A DNA stretch of 64,000 nucleotides from Candidatus Chryseopegocella kryptomonas (GTDB lineage: Bacteria; Bacteroidota; Ignavibacteria; Kryptoniales; Kryptoniaceae). Below, piece by piece: positions 8,237 through 17,332 of this stretch (the stretch's first letter is position 1; each line of letters opens with the position of its first letter). Position numbers and translations under genes: made by a program. Below the pieces are notes generated by a model. It saw nothing but the letters and a program-made list of their open reading frames with translations, did no database searches and had not been told where the DNA came from. The stretch covers positions 18,885 through 82,884 of the forward strand of contig NZ_CZVW01000009.1 in NCBI RefSeq assembly GCF_001536065.1, in the 5' to 3' direction.

Positions 8237-9028
8237 TCAATTAGCTGTATCTCCGGGATTAAGTTCAATTACGCTCTTTTTAAACTTCGCTGGCAAATAA
8301 TTCACAAGTTCAGATGGAGTTCCTTTAAGAAGTGGGAAAGTCCCGTAATGCATCGGGATAACATATTTTGGCTCAACAAGTTTAATCGCTTCCGCTGCTT
8401 CCCTTGGTCCCATCGTGAAGTGCCCACCGATGCAAACAAGCATTAGATCAGGACTGTAAAGTTTTTTAATTAACTCCATATCCCCAAATAAACCCGTATC
8501 GCCAGTGTGATAAACTTTGAAACCATTTTCAAATTCAACAACATATCCAGCCGGATTTCCACCTTCAATTATGTTATTTCCATCCGAAATCCCAGAACTA
8601 TGCACTGCTGGAACCATTGTAATTTTAATTCCATCAACTTCAACTGTTCCAGAATAATTCATTCCGATAAGCTGTTCCTCTGCAACTCCTTGTTTTGCAA
8701 GGTATCTTGACACTTCAAATATGGCTACAACCTTTGCACCTGTTTTCTTTGCAAGATCGGGTGCTTGTCCAACGTGGTCAAAATGTCCGTGAGTAAGCAG
8801 GATAAGATCAACCTTGTCAATTTTCTTCGCTGACGCCGGTGCTTTTGGATTCTCAAGCCATGGGTCAATTAAAACAATTTTACCATTGGGTGACTTCAAA
8901 AGAAAAGCAGCATGCCCAAGCCAAGTGACTTCAACCCCTTTGAATCTTTGTCCTTTTTTCTCAGCCGAAGTTGCTACCCCCGCAATTGCAATCGCAAGGA
9001 TAAGTGTTAAGATAAGTAGCTCCTTCAT
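8237..9028 (-). CDS. Exported UPF0173-like metal-dependent hydrolase (metallo-beta-lactamase fold)
   Basis: A 263-residue MBL-fold protein. After a hydrophobic signal peptide (MKELLILTLILAIAIAGVAT, probable cleavage after TSA near residue 22) comes VTWLGHAAFLLKS and IDPWLENP, then the metal motif THGHFDH (HxHxDH), further ligands in VPAVHSS, HTGDTGLF and a final IPMHYGTFP. This order matches the UPF0173/YtkL metal-dependent hydrolase family. Family members are usually cytoplasmic, so the signal peptide is noteworthy and suggests a periplasmic site. The substrate is unknown. It is followed by its own terminator. Confidence 0.85.
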   Translation of the reverse strand: MKELLILTLILAIAIAGVATSAEKKGQRFKGVEVTWLGHAAFLLKSPNGKIVLIDPWLENPKAPASAKKIDKVDLILLTHGHFDHVGQAPDLAKKTGAKVVAIFEVSRYLAKQGVAEEQLIGMNYSGTVEVDGIKITMVPAVHSSGISDGNNIIEGGNPAGYVVEFENGFKVYHTGDTGLFGDMELIKKLYSPDLMLVCIGGHFTMGPREAAEAIKLVEPKYVIPMHYGTFPLLKGTPSELVNYLPAKFKKSVIELNPGDTAN

Positions 9029-9090
9029 TTTTCCACCTTCATTTGTTTTTGTTTTTTATAATTTCAAAAACTTCGCAAAATTTTGCAACA

Positions 9091-9987
9091 TTAATTTGAC
9101 TTCCTCACCGCATCTCTTATGGCTTCCGCAACTACATAAACAGAAAGTTCTGCGATAACTTCAAACTCAGATTCAATCTCTCCGTTTGCAAGTGTAAAGA
9201 CAACATCACCATCATAACTTGTATGAGATGGACGAATTGCTCTTGAAAGCCCATCATCAGCTCGTTTTGAAATTTTGTATGCTTCAATCTTTGATAGTTT
9301 TGCATTTGTCATCACACAAACAAGCGTTGTATTCGTTCCAAATTGAATCTTTCTTTGTAAAGCAAATCTAAATTTTTTCTCCAACCCGATAAACTTTCCA
9401 TCAACTCTTGCGCCTGCGATTATTTTTCCGTCTTCATCAACCACATCACCTACTGAATTTACAACAGCAACAGCAGAGACAATTAAATCATCACTTTGAA
9501 CGATTGAAAACCCAAATCCGCCATTCATCCTGTGCTCAAATCCCGCCCATTTGCCCACGGTTGTTCCAGTGCCAGCGCCGACAAGACCTGTTTCAAAGTT
9601 AACACTTGCATTTAAACAAGCCTTATAACCATCTTCCGCAGTCGGTCTTATTTTTGGATTTCCAACATTTAAATCATATACAACCGCAGCTGGAACAATC
9701 GGAACTTTCGCCCACGGAGTTTGATAACCAATTCCATTTTCTTCAAGATAACGCATAACTCCATCTGCAGATGCAAGCCCGAATGCGCTTCCACCTGTTA
9801 AGACAACTGCGTGAACTTCTGAAACGGTCATCTCCGGCGATAAAAGTTCAAGCTCACGGCTTCCCGGAGCATTTCCACTTACAAAACAACTTCCAACAGT
9901 TCCGGGCGGGCACAAAATCACCGTGCAACCGGTAAGCGCTTCAAGATTGGTTGAATGCCCGATTTTAAAACCAAGTTTTTCAAACAT
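9091..9987 (-). CDS. P1/S58-family peptidase (DmpA-like aminopeptidase)
   Basis: A 298-residue member of the S58 family of N-terminal nucleophile aminopeptidases (DmpA and relatives), which self-cleave into two chains. Markers are KIGHSTN near the start, the glycine-rich HAVVLTGGSAFGL, GLVGAGTGTTVGKW, and the putative self-cleavage/nucleophile site NTTLVCVMTNAKLSK near residue 220, where the Thr following Asn would be the nucleophile in place of the Ser of DmpA. The protein lacks a signal peptide and is likely cytoplasmic. Its natural substrate is not known. It stands upstream of the exported MBL hydrolase in the same orientation with a 60-base gap. Confidence 0.85.
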   Translation of the reverse strand: MFEKLGFKIGHSTNLEALTGCTVILCPPGTVGSCFVSGNAPGSRELELLSPEMTVSEVHAVVLTGGSAFGLASADGVMRYLEENGIGYQTPWAKVPIVPAAVVYDLNVGNPKIRPTAEDGYKACLNASVNFETGLVGAGTGTTVGKWAGFEHRMNGGFGFSIVQSDDLIVSAVAVVNSVGDVVDEDGKIIAGARVDGKFIGLEKKFRFALQRKIQFGTNTTLVCVMTNAKLSKIEAYKISKRADDGLSRAIRPSHTSYDGDVVFTLANGEIESEFEVIAELSVYVVAEAIRDAVRKSN

Positions 9988-9999
9988 AGCAAGACAAAT

Positions 10000-10272
10000 T
10001 CATATTTTTTCAAAAAACATTAAAATCCCGATTATGATAAACGCAACTGCTGCGATTTTCTCTATGATGTGAGCGGGGATAATTTTCGTCAAAGCATCTC
10101 CAATGATTGCACCTAAAAAAGTGATAACCGCAAAAGCAATTATCGCACCAAGAAAAACAGAGATAGGTTTCTTTGATTGGGCTGAAAGCGATAGCACCGC
10201 AAGCTGCGTTTTATCCCCAAGCTCAGCAAGAAATATAGCCCAGAAAGTTGTGATGATAATTTTCCAGGACAT
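10000..10272 (-). CDS. Half-size UPF0016/TMEM165-GDT1 family cation transporter
   Basis: A 90-residue membrane protein with three transmembrane helices and the family motif ELGDKTQ (about residues 17-23). Full-length UPF0016 proteins (such as MneA or Gdt1) have two such repeats and about 200 residues and export Mn2+ or Ca2+. This protein has only one repeat, so it should work as a dimer or with a second half encoded elsewhere; no second copy is seen in the window. It lies between the S58 peptidase and the VanZ-like gene, with a 6-base gap to the latter's stop. Confidence 0.85.
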   Translation of the reverse strand: MSWKIIITTFWAIFLAELGDKTQLAVLSLSAQSKKPISVFLGAIIAFAVITFLGAIIGDALTKIIPAHIIEKIAAVAFIIIGILMFFEKI

Positions 10273-10278
10273 ACGAAT

Positions 10279-10656
10279 TCACTTTTTGTTTTTAAAATTG
10301 TAAATCAGAAGTAAAAGTGATACAAAACCACCACCGATTATATCTGCAAGCGCATCGGTGACATCTGGCATTCGCCCCGGGACAAATTCCTGATGTAATT
10401 CATCAAATATCCCGTAAACAACGCAGATAAAAAACGCAATCGCAATGCTGAAATGTTTGAGGAAAAAACTTTTATTTTGATATTGAAAACCGCGATAAAT
10501 CAAATATGTCAAAATTCCAAACAAGGTTGCATGGACGAATTTATCAAACAGATCAAAAGGTTCTTCAGGGAAATAATTTCCCGGAATTGATGAAAGAACA
10601 AAGATCAAACCCATCCACAGGAAAGCAGGAAACTGATACTTTAAAAAATTTTTCAC
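10279..10656 (-). CDS. VanZ-like membrane protein
   Basis: A 125-residue protein with about four transmembrane segments. It carries the VanZ-family marks: DKFVHATLFGILTYLIYR and FDELHQEFVPGR followed by DVTDALADIIGG, with acidic and basic residues at helix ends. VanZ in Enterococcus gives low-level teicoplanin resistance, but for most family members the job is unknown, and resistance should not be inferred. Its start codon overlaps the stop of the NAD(P)HX repair gene by four bases, so the two are translated together. Confidence 0.82.
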   Translation of the reverse strand: MKNFLKYQFPAFLWMGLIFVLSSIPGNYFPEEPFDLFDKFVHATLFGILTYLIYRGFQYQNKSFFLKHFSIAIAFFICVVYGIFDELHQEFVPGRMPDVTDALADIIGGGFVSLLLLIYNFKNKK

Positions 10657-12230
10657 CCCTTGTCCTCTTTCATAACTTTTTGAATTGCCTCTGGAATCAT
10701 GTTCAAAATATCCATTGCCATCATTGGAAGTTCTCCAAATTTATCACGAGCCAAATCTCCCGCAAGACCGTGCAAATAAACTCCACAAATTGCCGAATCA
10801 ACAGCACTTAAACCTTGCCCCATAAAACCAGCTATCATTCCAGTTAAAACATCTCCGCTTCCAGCGGTTGCCATTCCTGGATTACCCGTTGAATTGATGA
10901 AAACTTCTCCTTCTGGATTTGCGATCACGGTTGTATCGCCTTTGAGGACAAGCACGACGCCATATTCAAGAGCAAAATTTCTTGCGATGTCAATTTTCTC
11001 ACGCTCTATTTTCTCAACAGGTAAATCCGTCAAACGAGAAAATTCACCCGGATGAGGTGTTAAGACAATTTCGGTCCTTAAACTTTTAAGAATGTTAAGA
11101 TTTCCAACCAAAGCGTTTAATCCATCCGCATCAATTACTGCTTTTTTGTTTAATTTTTTGATGACATTTAAGATCACCTGCTTCGTCTCATAATTTTTTG
11201 AAAGTCCTGGTCCAATTATCAAAACATCAGCCCACTCCATATACTCTTCAATTAAATCAAGAGCGTTCCATCCAATCGTATGTTCATTCGTTTCTGGCAG
11301 AGGAAGTTTCATAACTTCTGTTAATTTTGTTTCAAGCACTGGGCTTAAACTTTCTGGAACTCCGGCGATAACTGCACCAGCCCCAACTTTCATTGCTGAA
11401 AGAGTTGACATCGTCGCTGCACCCGTCAAACCCGGCGAACCAACAAGCGCAAAAATTTTCCCGCAGCTATATTTATGTGCATTGAAAGGACGAATTGGCA
11501 ATCTTCTTTTAACATCCATCGCCTCAAGATAATATGTCTTTATCCCAACCTCGTGATAAACAAAGCCCGGAATCCCAATGTCAATTATGTAAATTTTCCC
11601 CGGCAAAATTTTTCCCCAATTCAACATAAGCCCTGTCTTCGGAACTCCCATCGTCGCAGTAAGATCAGCTCTCACAGCAATACCTTCTATCTCGCCCGTA
11701 TCACCATTTAAACCAGATGGAATGTCAATTGAAACAGTGTAAACTCTCTGCGAATTTATCCAGTTTATCACATCATAAAACAGACCTTGAACCTTCCCCT
11801 TGAAACCAATTCCAAAAATTGCATCAATTATAATATCTGGCTTCGGATATTTATCAAGTTCATTCACATTTTTCAAAGTGATGATCTCAAAAATATCTTT
11901 CTCTCTTTTCCCTTGCCTTATTCTTTGCGCAATTTCATAGTTTGTCTTTGCATCACCACGAAGTTTCTCCGGTTCAACAAGCATAAAAACATAAACTTCT
12001 GCTCTCATTCCGAAAAGTTTTCTAGCAACTGCGAGCCCATCACCACCGTTATTTCCACCACCGCAAAAAACAAAAGCTCTTTTTCCACCAACAGAACCAT
12101 ACTTCATCAAAATTGAATGTATCACGCCTTGCGATGCATTTTCCATCAACAATAGCCCCGGAATCCCAAGTTTATCTATCGCATAACTATCACATTTTTT
12201 CATTTCTTCAGTTGATGCAACAAGAAGCAT
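10653..12230 (-). CDS. nnr: Bifunctional NAD(P)HX epimerase / ADP-dependent NAD(P)HX dehydratase
   Basis: Repairs hydrated NADH and NADPH in the cytoplasm. The 525-residue protein is the usual fusion: an N-terminal YjeF_N epimerase domain (about 1-215) with CGGGNNGGDGLAVAR and IDAIFGIG, and a C-terminal ribokinase-fold dehydratase (about 225-520) with VGSPGLTGAATMS, TPHPGEFSRL, and the nucleotide-binding NPGMATAGSGDVLTG. Both domains look complete. It heads an operon with the VanZ-like and UPF0016-like genes. Heat speeds NAD(P)H damage, so the enzyme would be useful in a thermophile, but it is near universal. Confidence 0.95.
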   Translation of the reverse strand: MLLVASTEEMKKCDSYAIDKLGIPGLLLMENASQGVIHSILMKYGSVGGKRAFVFCGGGNNGGDGLAVARKLFGMRAEVYVFMLVEPEKLRGDAKTNYEIAQRIRQGKREKDIFEIITLKNVNELDKYPKPDIIIDAIFGIGFKGKVQGLFYDVINWINSQRVYTVSIDIPSGLNGDTGEIEGIAVRADLTATMGVPKTGLMLNWGKILPGKIYIIDIGIPGFVYHEVGIKTYYLEAMDVKRRLPIRPFNAHKYSCGKIFALVGSPGLTGAATMSTLSAMKVGAGAVIAGVPESLSPVLETKLTEVMKLPLPETNEHTIGWNALDLIEEYMEWADVLIIGPGLSKNYETKQVILNVIKKLNKKAVIDADGLNALVGNLNILKSLRTEIVLTPHPGEFSRLTDLPVEKIEREKIDIARNFALEYGVVLVLKGDTTVIANPEGEVFINSTGNPGMATAGSGDVLTGMIAGFMGQGLSAVDSAICGVYLHGLAGDLARDKFGELPMMAMDILNMIPEAIQKVMKEDKG

Positions 12231-12358
12231 AACCGCAAAATAGTTTTATTTTTAAAAACTAAACCCACTGGTAAGTTCTTTTTTCACAGCTAAACCCGTT
12301 TTAAAAAATCTCTATGCAAACTAAACCACAGCTCAAAGCGTCAAAATCCTTCTAAAAA

Positions 12359-13792
12359 TTAAAACAATTTCTCAAAATATCTTGTCACAAGCGTTGGCAA
12401 AATTCCAATTATAAAAATTCCAATTGCAGAGATTAAAATTGCAAAAGAACCAGAAGCCGAAATTTTCTCATCGCTTGGATTATAAACTTCCGACGGTGCT
12501 TCTTTAAGATACATATTTACGACGACATTGAGATAGTAATAAACCGAGACAAGCGTAGCAAGTACCCCGGCAACTGCAAGCCATGTCATTCCAGCTTGAA
12601 CCGCTGAAGCGAAAAGATAGTACTTTCCAACAAATCCAGCAAATGGGGGGAACCCTGTCAATGCAAACATAAAAATGGACATCAGAACACCAATTAAGGG
12701 TTTTCTATGTCCAAGCCCAGCGTAATCTTTTATATCAAGTGATTTATTTTCTTCTTTTTCAACTATTGAAACAACCCCGAAAGCACCAACTTGCATAAGA
12801 ACATAAGCAAGCGAATAATAAAGAATTCCTTGTTTACCAAGTTCATTTGCGGATGCGAGCCCAACCAAAATATATCCAGCATGGGCTATACTTGAATAAG
12901 CAAGCATTCGCTTAATGTTCGTTTGGGAAATTGCTATTATATTCCCAAGAGCCATGGATAAAACTGAGATAACAGCTATTGCCTGCCTTACCTGTTCATT
13001 TGTGCCATTTAAGCCAAAAATAAAGACGAGAACGAAGGCACCAAACGCTGCTGATTTTGAAACTGCGGACATGAAACCACTTGCAGGTGTGGGAGCTCCT
13101 TCGTAAGCATCGGGTGCCCACATATGAAATGGGACAGCAGCAACTTTAAAAGAAAATCCTATAAGTAAAAATCCAACGCCAAGCCAAAATAGAAAATCGC
13201 TTTGGTAATTTTGGATATTTGCAGAGATAATTTTTAAATTCGTTGTCGTTGTGCTTCCATAAATGAATGTAATCCCAAACAACAAAAACCCGGTTGCAAA
13301 AGCCCCAAGAAGTAGATATTTCAAACCGGCTTCGTTTGATTTCGGGTCTGTGCGGACAAAACCAGAAAGAACATAAAGAGAAATTGACATTAACTCTATC
13401 CCGAGAAATGTAATAATTAAATCAAGACCGGAGGCAAGAAACATCATGCCAGCAGTTGCAAATAAAATCAGTATATAAAACTCACCATAGTTTGTTTTTC
13501 GCTTAATAAGATAATCCTTTGAAAGTAAAATTGTAAGCAAAGCCCCAAGACAAAAAACGAAATCAAAAAAACTTGCATATCCTCCAACGGCAATCATACT
13601 GTTAAACGCTGTTGAATACATCGGATAAGTGTAAATTGAGAAAAATCCAGCAACGATAAGTGAAATTATACTGAAAATATAACTAATGGTTTCGCTTTTT
13701 TTGAAAAGTGCTTCTAAAATAACGACAATTAACCCAGCTAAAGATACAGTTAAAATAGGTGATGTTCCTATCAAATCCGTGTAAAAGCTCAT
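12359..13792 (-). CDS. nuoN: NADH-quinone oxidoreductase subunit N
   Basis: Antiporter-like proton-pumping subunit of complex I, in the inner membrane. The 477-residue protein has about 14 transmembrane segments and the proton-channel motifs of the family, including LGIELMSISLYVLSGF (with the key Glu), VPFHMWAPDAYEGAPTPASG and GFPPFAGFVGKYYLF. Length fits NuoN. It is the last gene of the nuoJ-K-L-M cluster but is separated from nuoM by a coiled-coil gene and an NhaD-type antiporter gene. A 128-base spacer without a clear terminator follows before the nnr gene. Confidence 0.95.
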   Translation of the reverse strand: MSFYTDLIGTSPILTVSLAGLIVVILEALFKKSETISYIFSIISLIVAGFFSIYTYPMYSTAFNSMIAVGGYASFFDFVFCLGALLTILLSKDYLIKRKTNYGEFYILILFATAGMMFLASGLDLIITFLGIELMSISLYVLSGFVRTDPKSNEAGLKYLLLGAFATGFLLFGITFIYGSTTTTNLKIISANIQNYQSDFLFWLGVGFLLIGFSFKVAAVPFHMWAPDAYEGAPTPASGFMSAVSKSAAFGAFVLVFIFGLNGTNEQVRQAIAVISVLSMALGNIIAISQTNIKRMLAYSSIAHAGYILVGLASANELGKQGILYYSLAYVLMQVGAFGVVSIVEKEENKSLDIKDYAGLGHRKPLIGVLMSIFMFALTGFPPFAGFVGKYYLFASAVQAGMTWLAVAGVLATLVSVYYYLNVVVNMYLKEAPSEVYNPSDEKISASGSFAILISAIGIFIIGILPTLVTRYFEKLF

Positions 13793-13822
13793 CGCTTGTT
13801 TGTGTTTAATTTTGAATTTTTA

Positions 13823-15235
13823 TTATCTAAAGAAGATGAACCATATAAATGTGAAAATCGGCAATAAAATTGGCATTGAGTACTTGATCATATAACCAAA
13901 GAAACTTGGCATCTTAATATGTGCTTGTTCGGCTATTGATTTAACCATAAAATTAGGTCCGTTCCCAATATATGTCATCGCTCCAAATATAACTGCGGAG
14001 ACAGAAATTGCCTGAACATATTTCCATGAATCATTGGTTACTGGAAAAACACCAGAATTATGTAAAATTTGAAGATGGCTTAAGTCGTTTGGGGAAAGCA
14101 TCCCAAGCATTGCTTTCATATGAATTGGATTATCAACGCTTAAACCATGCAATCCAAAAGCTGCGCTCAAGAAGTTAAGATAGGTTGGAGCGTTGTCAAG
14201 GAAAGACGATAACACACCTGTGCCCCAGAAAAATTGACCCGGATGAGTGATCCCAAGTTTTTCTGCGTTTAGCTCAAGCCAATCAAGGGCGGGAACCATA
14301 GTCGCAAAGATTCCAGCAAATAATATCGCAACCTCTTTTATCGGGATAAAGTTGAAATCATTTCTTTCGTGGATTTCTCTTTTTGTTGTAAGATAACTTG
14401 CCACTGCTGAACCGATCATTATAATCTCACGAATTGGTTCCTCAAGGAAAACCGCACCAAGAATTATCGCAAGAAATATAACATTGTGCAAACCTTCAAC
14501 CACTGCTTCCTCACCCTTTGCTTCAATTTCTCTTTCCATTACATCGGGTAACTTTTTATAATTGTATCGGTCAATAAGATAAAATACAAATAACACAGAA
14601 CCAACAGCTATTAACCATATATACCAGACTCTCGTTATCACCCAGAAAAATGGAACTCCTTTAAGGTAACCCAGGAAAAGAGGTGGATCCCCTATTGGGG
14701 TCAGCATACCACCAATGTTTGAAACAATAAAGATAAAAAAGACGATATGATAACCAGAAATTCTATATTTATTCAACCTTATGTAAGGTCTTATTAAAAC
14801 CATTGAAGCGCCCGTTGTCCCAAGGAGATTTGAAATAACCGCACCAATTCCAAGCAAGATGACATTTGCAAGCGGAGTTGATCTTCCTTTAACTCTTATG
14901 TGAATTCCACCTGCAACGACAAAAAGCGAACCTATTAACGAGATGAAACTAAAATACTCAATTGCGGTGTGAATCATTCTTGGAGCATTTTTCAAAATAA
15001 AGAAATAATAAACTACCGAAACAGCACCTAACGCAAAAGAAACAAGCGGATAATTATGCTCCCACCAATGACGATTTATAAAAGGCATAACTGCAATCGC
15101 AAGAAGAAGCAAAATAAATGGTGTGATCATCACTGGATTAACTGGAAGAATTTCATACTCTATGGCAAATGCATCAGACGCTGGAACAAGAAGAAATAAA
15201 ATTGTGATTAACGCAGGGATGATATATTTTTTCAC
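13823..15235 (-). CDS. NhaD-type sodium:proton antiporter
   Basis: A 470-residue membrane protein of the ion-transporter (ArsB/NhaD, citrate-transporter-like) superfamily. It starts with a signal-like helix, then about 11 further segments. Typical marks are LLGTTGASMVLIRPYIR, the hairpin-loop motif GGMLTPIGDPPLFLGYLKG, and the second half's SSFLDNAPTYLNFL. Such proteins exchange Na+ for H+. The start is a GTG (15235) with GGAG seven bases upstream. It sits inside the complex I cluster between the coiled-coil gene and nuoN, 30 bases before nuoN, so it is most likely co-expressed with complex I. Ion choice is inferred from the family. Confidence 0.85.
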   Translation of the reverse strand: MKKYIIPALITILFLLVPASDAFAIEYEILPVNPVMITPFILLLLAIAVMPFINRHWWEHNYPLVSFALGAVSVVYYFFILKNAPRMIHTAIEYFSFISLIGSLFVVAGGIHIRVKGRSTPLANVILLGIGAVISNLLGTTGASMVLIRPYIRLNKYRISGYHIVFFIFIVSNIGGMLTPIGDPPLFLGYLKGVPFFWVITRVWYIWLIAVGSVLFVFYLIDRYNYKKLPDVMEREIEAKGEEAVVEGLHNVIFLAIILGAVFLEEPIREIIMIGSAVASYLTTKREIHERNDFNFIPIKEVAILFAGIFATMVPALDWLELNAEKLGITHPGQFFWGTGVLSSFLDNAPTYLNFLSAAFGLHGLSVDNPIHMKAMLGMLSPNDLSHLQILHNSGVFPVTNDSWKYVQAISVSAVIFGAMTYIGNGPNFMVKSIAEQAHIKMPSFFGYMIKYSMPILLPIFTFIWFIFFR

Positions 15236-15255
15236 CTTTAACTCCGTTTTTGTTT

Positions 15256-15753
15256 TCAGAAGAAAAATTCTTTAATCAAAAACGCTGCAAGCCCGATAAG
15301 ATAAACAATTACAAATATAAACAACCTATCTATTCGCTTATTCACATCATCAAACCGCCTATTCACATCGTCAAAACGCCTATTTACATCATCAAATCGC
15401 TTACTCACACCGTCAAACCGTTCGTTCATATCTTTGTTCATTACATCAAATTTCTCATCAACCCTGATGAATCGCTTATCAATCTCATCAAACCTTTTGT
15501 AAAAACTATCAAACTTTTTATAAATTTCATCAAAATGCTTGTAGACATCATCAATTCTTTTGTTAAGACCATCAATCCGCAAATTCACATCGTCAAATCT
15601 TTTATTCACATGCTCAAATTGTTCCCTGACCCATTTAAGCTCCGTTTTAATATCTCTTATATCCTGACGCAAAATGTCAAGTTCTCTGAAGACAATCGCA
15701 AATGGATCGGCACGATAAACATATTCTTCCTGTCTTTCCTTGGCTTGTTTCAT
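15256..15753 (-). CDS. Heptad-repeat coiled-coil protein with C-terminal membrane anchor
   Basis: A 165-residue protein of unrecognised function. From about residue 30 to 143 it is a long coiled coil made of seven-residue units such as RFDDVNR, RIDDVYK and KFDSFYK; the last copies (RFDDVNR RFDDVNR) are nearly identical. A single hydrophobic segment (about 144-160, FIFVIVYLIGLAAFLI) ends the protein, so it should be tail-anchored with the coiled coil in the cytoplasm. Good ribosome site GGTGGA. It sits between nuoM (15 bases upstream) and the antiporter gene, so it is within the complex I transcript. Similar RFD-repeat coiled coils are scattered in bacteria without known function. Confidence 0.75.
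   Translation of the reverse strand: MKQAKERQEEYVYRADPFAIVFRELDILRQDIRDIKTELKWVREQFEHVNKRFDDVNLRIDGLNKRIDDVYKHFDEIYKKFDSFYKRFDEIDKRFIRVDEKFDVMNKDMNERFDGVSKRFDDVNRRFDDVNRRFDDVNKRIDRLFIFVIVYLIGLAAFLIKEFFF
15335..15418 (-). repeat. Tandem 21-base repeat encoding coiled-coil heptads
   Basis: Four consecutive 21-base units (15335, 15356, 15377 and 15398, each starting CG on the plus strand) differ at only a few bases and encode the repeated heptads near the C terminus of the coiled-coil protein. Weaker copies continue to about 15610. Copy number could vary between strains by slippage or recombination. Confidence 0.85.
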
Positions 15754-15767
15754 AATTCCACCAGAAA

Positions 15768-17306
15768 TTATTTTTGCGCTCTCAAAACTCCCGAACGATA
15801 CTTCTCCATCTGCTCAACGATTTTCTTTACGCTTGGCTCTGACTTCTTCAAAAAAGTATTTGGATAAATTCCAATCCAGACGATAAAAACTATAACAAGA
15901 GCAAGCGAAACAATTTCTCTGATGTTTAAATCTTTCAAATTTTGATTTTCTGGCTTTGTGACCTTTCCAAAGAAAATTCTCTGATACGCCGTAAGTAGAT
16001 AAACAGCTGCAAGAATTACGCCAGTTGCAGCAAAAATTGCAAATATAGATGTCCCGAGAAATTTTGATTTAAAAGAACCAAGCAAAATCAAAAATTCTCC
16101 AACAAATCCATTTAATCCAGGCAAACCAAGCGATGAAAGAGCAACGATCATAAACAATGTCGCATAAACAGGTGTAACTCGTGCGAGTCCTCCAAACTCT
16201 GAAATCATCCTCGTATGTCTTCTATCGTAAATCATTCCAACAAGCATAAACAGTGCACCTGTTGAAAGTCCGTGATTTACCATTTGAATCAATCCACCTT
16301 GCACACTTTCAACCGTTAATCCCATTAATCCAAGAACGACAAATCCAAGATGGCTCACAGATGAATAAGCGACAAGCTTTTTTAAATCTGGTTGAACAAA
16401 AGAGACAAGCGCACCATAAATAATTCCAATTACAGCAAGCGTTGCAATGTAGGGCAAAAAGATAAATGTTGCATCAGGAAATAAAGGAATTGAAAATCTC
16501 AAAATCCCGTAAGTTCCCATCTTCAAAAGAACGCCAGCAAGGATCACGCTTCCTGCGGTTGGAGCTTCAACATGTGCATCAGGTAGCCAGGTATGAAATG
16601 GGAAAAGTGGAACTTTTATAGCAAAGCTCAAGGTAAACGCAAGAAACATTAAAATTTGAGCATTGATTGAAATTTTTGGCGCAATTTCATATAACTTTTC
16701 AAGGTTTCCCGTAAATTGTCCATTTATCTGACTTGCGAAGTTTCCAAGCGCAATTATAGCAACAAGCATAAGCAAACTTCCAACCATAGTGTAAATCACG
16801 AACTTAACAGCTGCATAAATTCTATTCTCTCCACCCCAGATTCCAATTATAAAATACATCGGGATCAACATCGTCTCCCAGAAGATGTAAAAGAGAAATG
16901 TATCAAGCGCACAAAAAACCCCATTCATTCCCGTTTCAAGAAGCAAGAACATAATCACATAACCTTTAACTCTTTTTTCAACCGAGCCCCATGTTGCAAG
17001 CAATCCAACGGGAGTTAAAAAAGTTGTCAAAACAAGAAGCAAAAGCGAAATCCCATCAATGCCAATTCTATAAGAGATGTCAAGCGACGGAATCCACGGA
17101 TATGTTTCAACGAATTGAAAACTTGTCGTTTGCGGTTGATATTTCAAGAAAACATAAACGGAGAGAAGAAATGTAATTGAAGTGAAAAAGATGCCGAGAA
17201 ATTTTATTAAGTTTTTTCTTTCACTACTTATCAAAGAAATTACAAGTGCTCCAACTGCAGGTAGAAAAATTATCGCAGTTAAAATATGTTTTTGAAGCCA
17301 CTCCAT
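15768..17306 (-). CDS. nuoM: NADH-quinone oxidoreductase subunit M
   Basis: Antiporter-like proton-pumping subunit of complex I. The 512-residue protein has about 14 transmembrane helices with the family motifs FYIFWETMLIPMYFIIG (key Glu), KVPLFPFHTWLPDAHVEAPT, and LKKLVAYSSVSHLGFVVLG. The C terminus is short and charged. It lies 27 bases downstream of nuoL and just before the coiled-coil gene. Confidence 0.96.
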   Translation of the reverse strand: MEWLQKHILTAIIFLPAVGALVISLISSERKNLIKFLGIFFTSITFLLSVYVFLKYQPQTTSFQFVETYPWIPSLDISYRIGIDGISLLLLVLTTFLTPVGLLATWGSVEKRVKGYVIMFLLLETGMNGVFCALDTFLFYIFWETMLIPMYFIIGIWGGENRIYAAVKFVIYTMVGSLLMLVAIIALGNFASQINGQFTGNLEKLYEIAPKISINAQILMFLAFTLSFAIKVPLFPFHTWLPDAHVEAPTAGSVILAGVLLKMGTYGILRFSIPLFPDATFIFLPYIATLAVIGIIYGALVSFVQPDLKKLVAYSSVSHLGFVVLGLMGLTVESVQGGLIQMVNHGLSTGALFMLVGMIYDRRHTRMISEFGGLARVTPVYATLFMIVALSSLGLPGLNGFVGEFLILLGSFKSKFLGTSIFAIFAATGVILAAVYLLTAYQRIFFGKVTKPENQNLKDLNIREIVSLALVIVFIVWIGIYPNTFLKKSEPSVKKIVEQMEKYRSGVLRAQK

Positions 17307-17332
17307 TTCTCAATCTTTTTAATTTTTTATTT

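Noticed and set aside
12231..12358. Repeated CTAAACC-like words in the spacer between nnr and nuoN
   Set aside because: The three copies are irregularly spaced and short, so they may be chance in AT-rich sequence; no terminator or strong promoter could be assigned.
15250..15867. Long plus-strand frame opposite the coiled-coil gene, rich in Ile, His and Lys
   Set aside because: It is the antisense shadow of the 21-base heptad repeats; the minus-strand frame has a membrane anchor, a ribosome site and nuo context.
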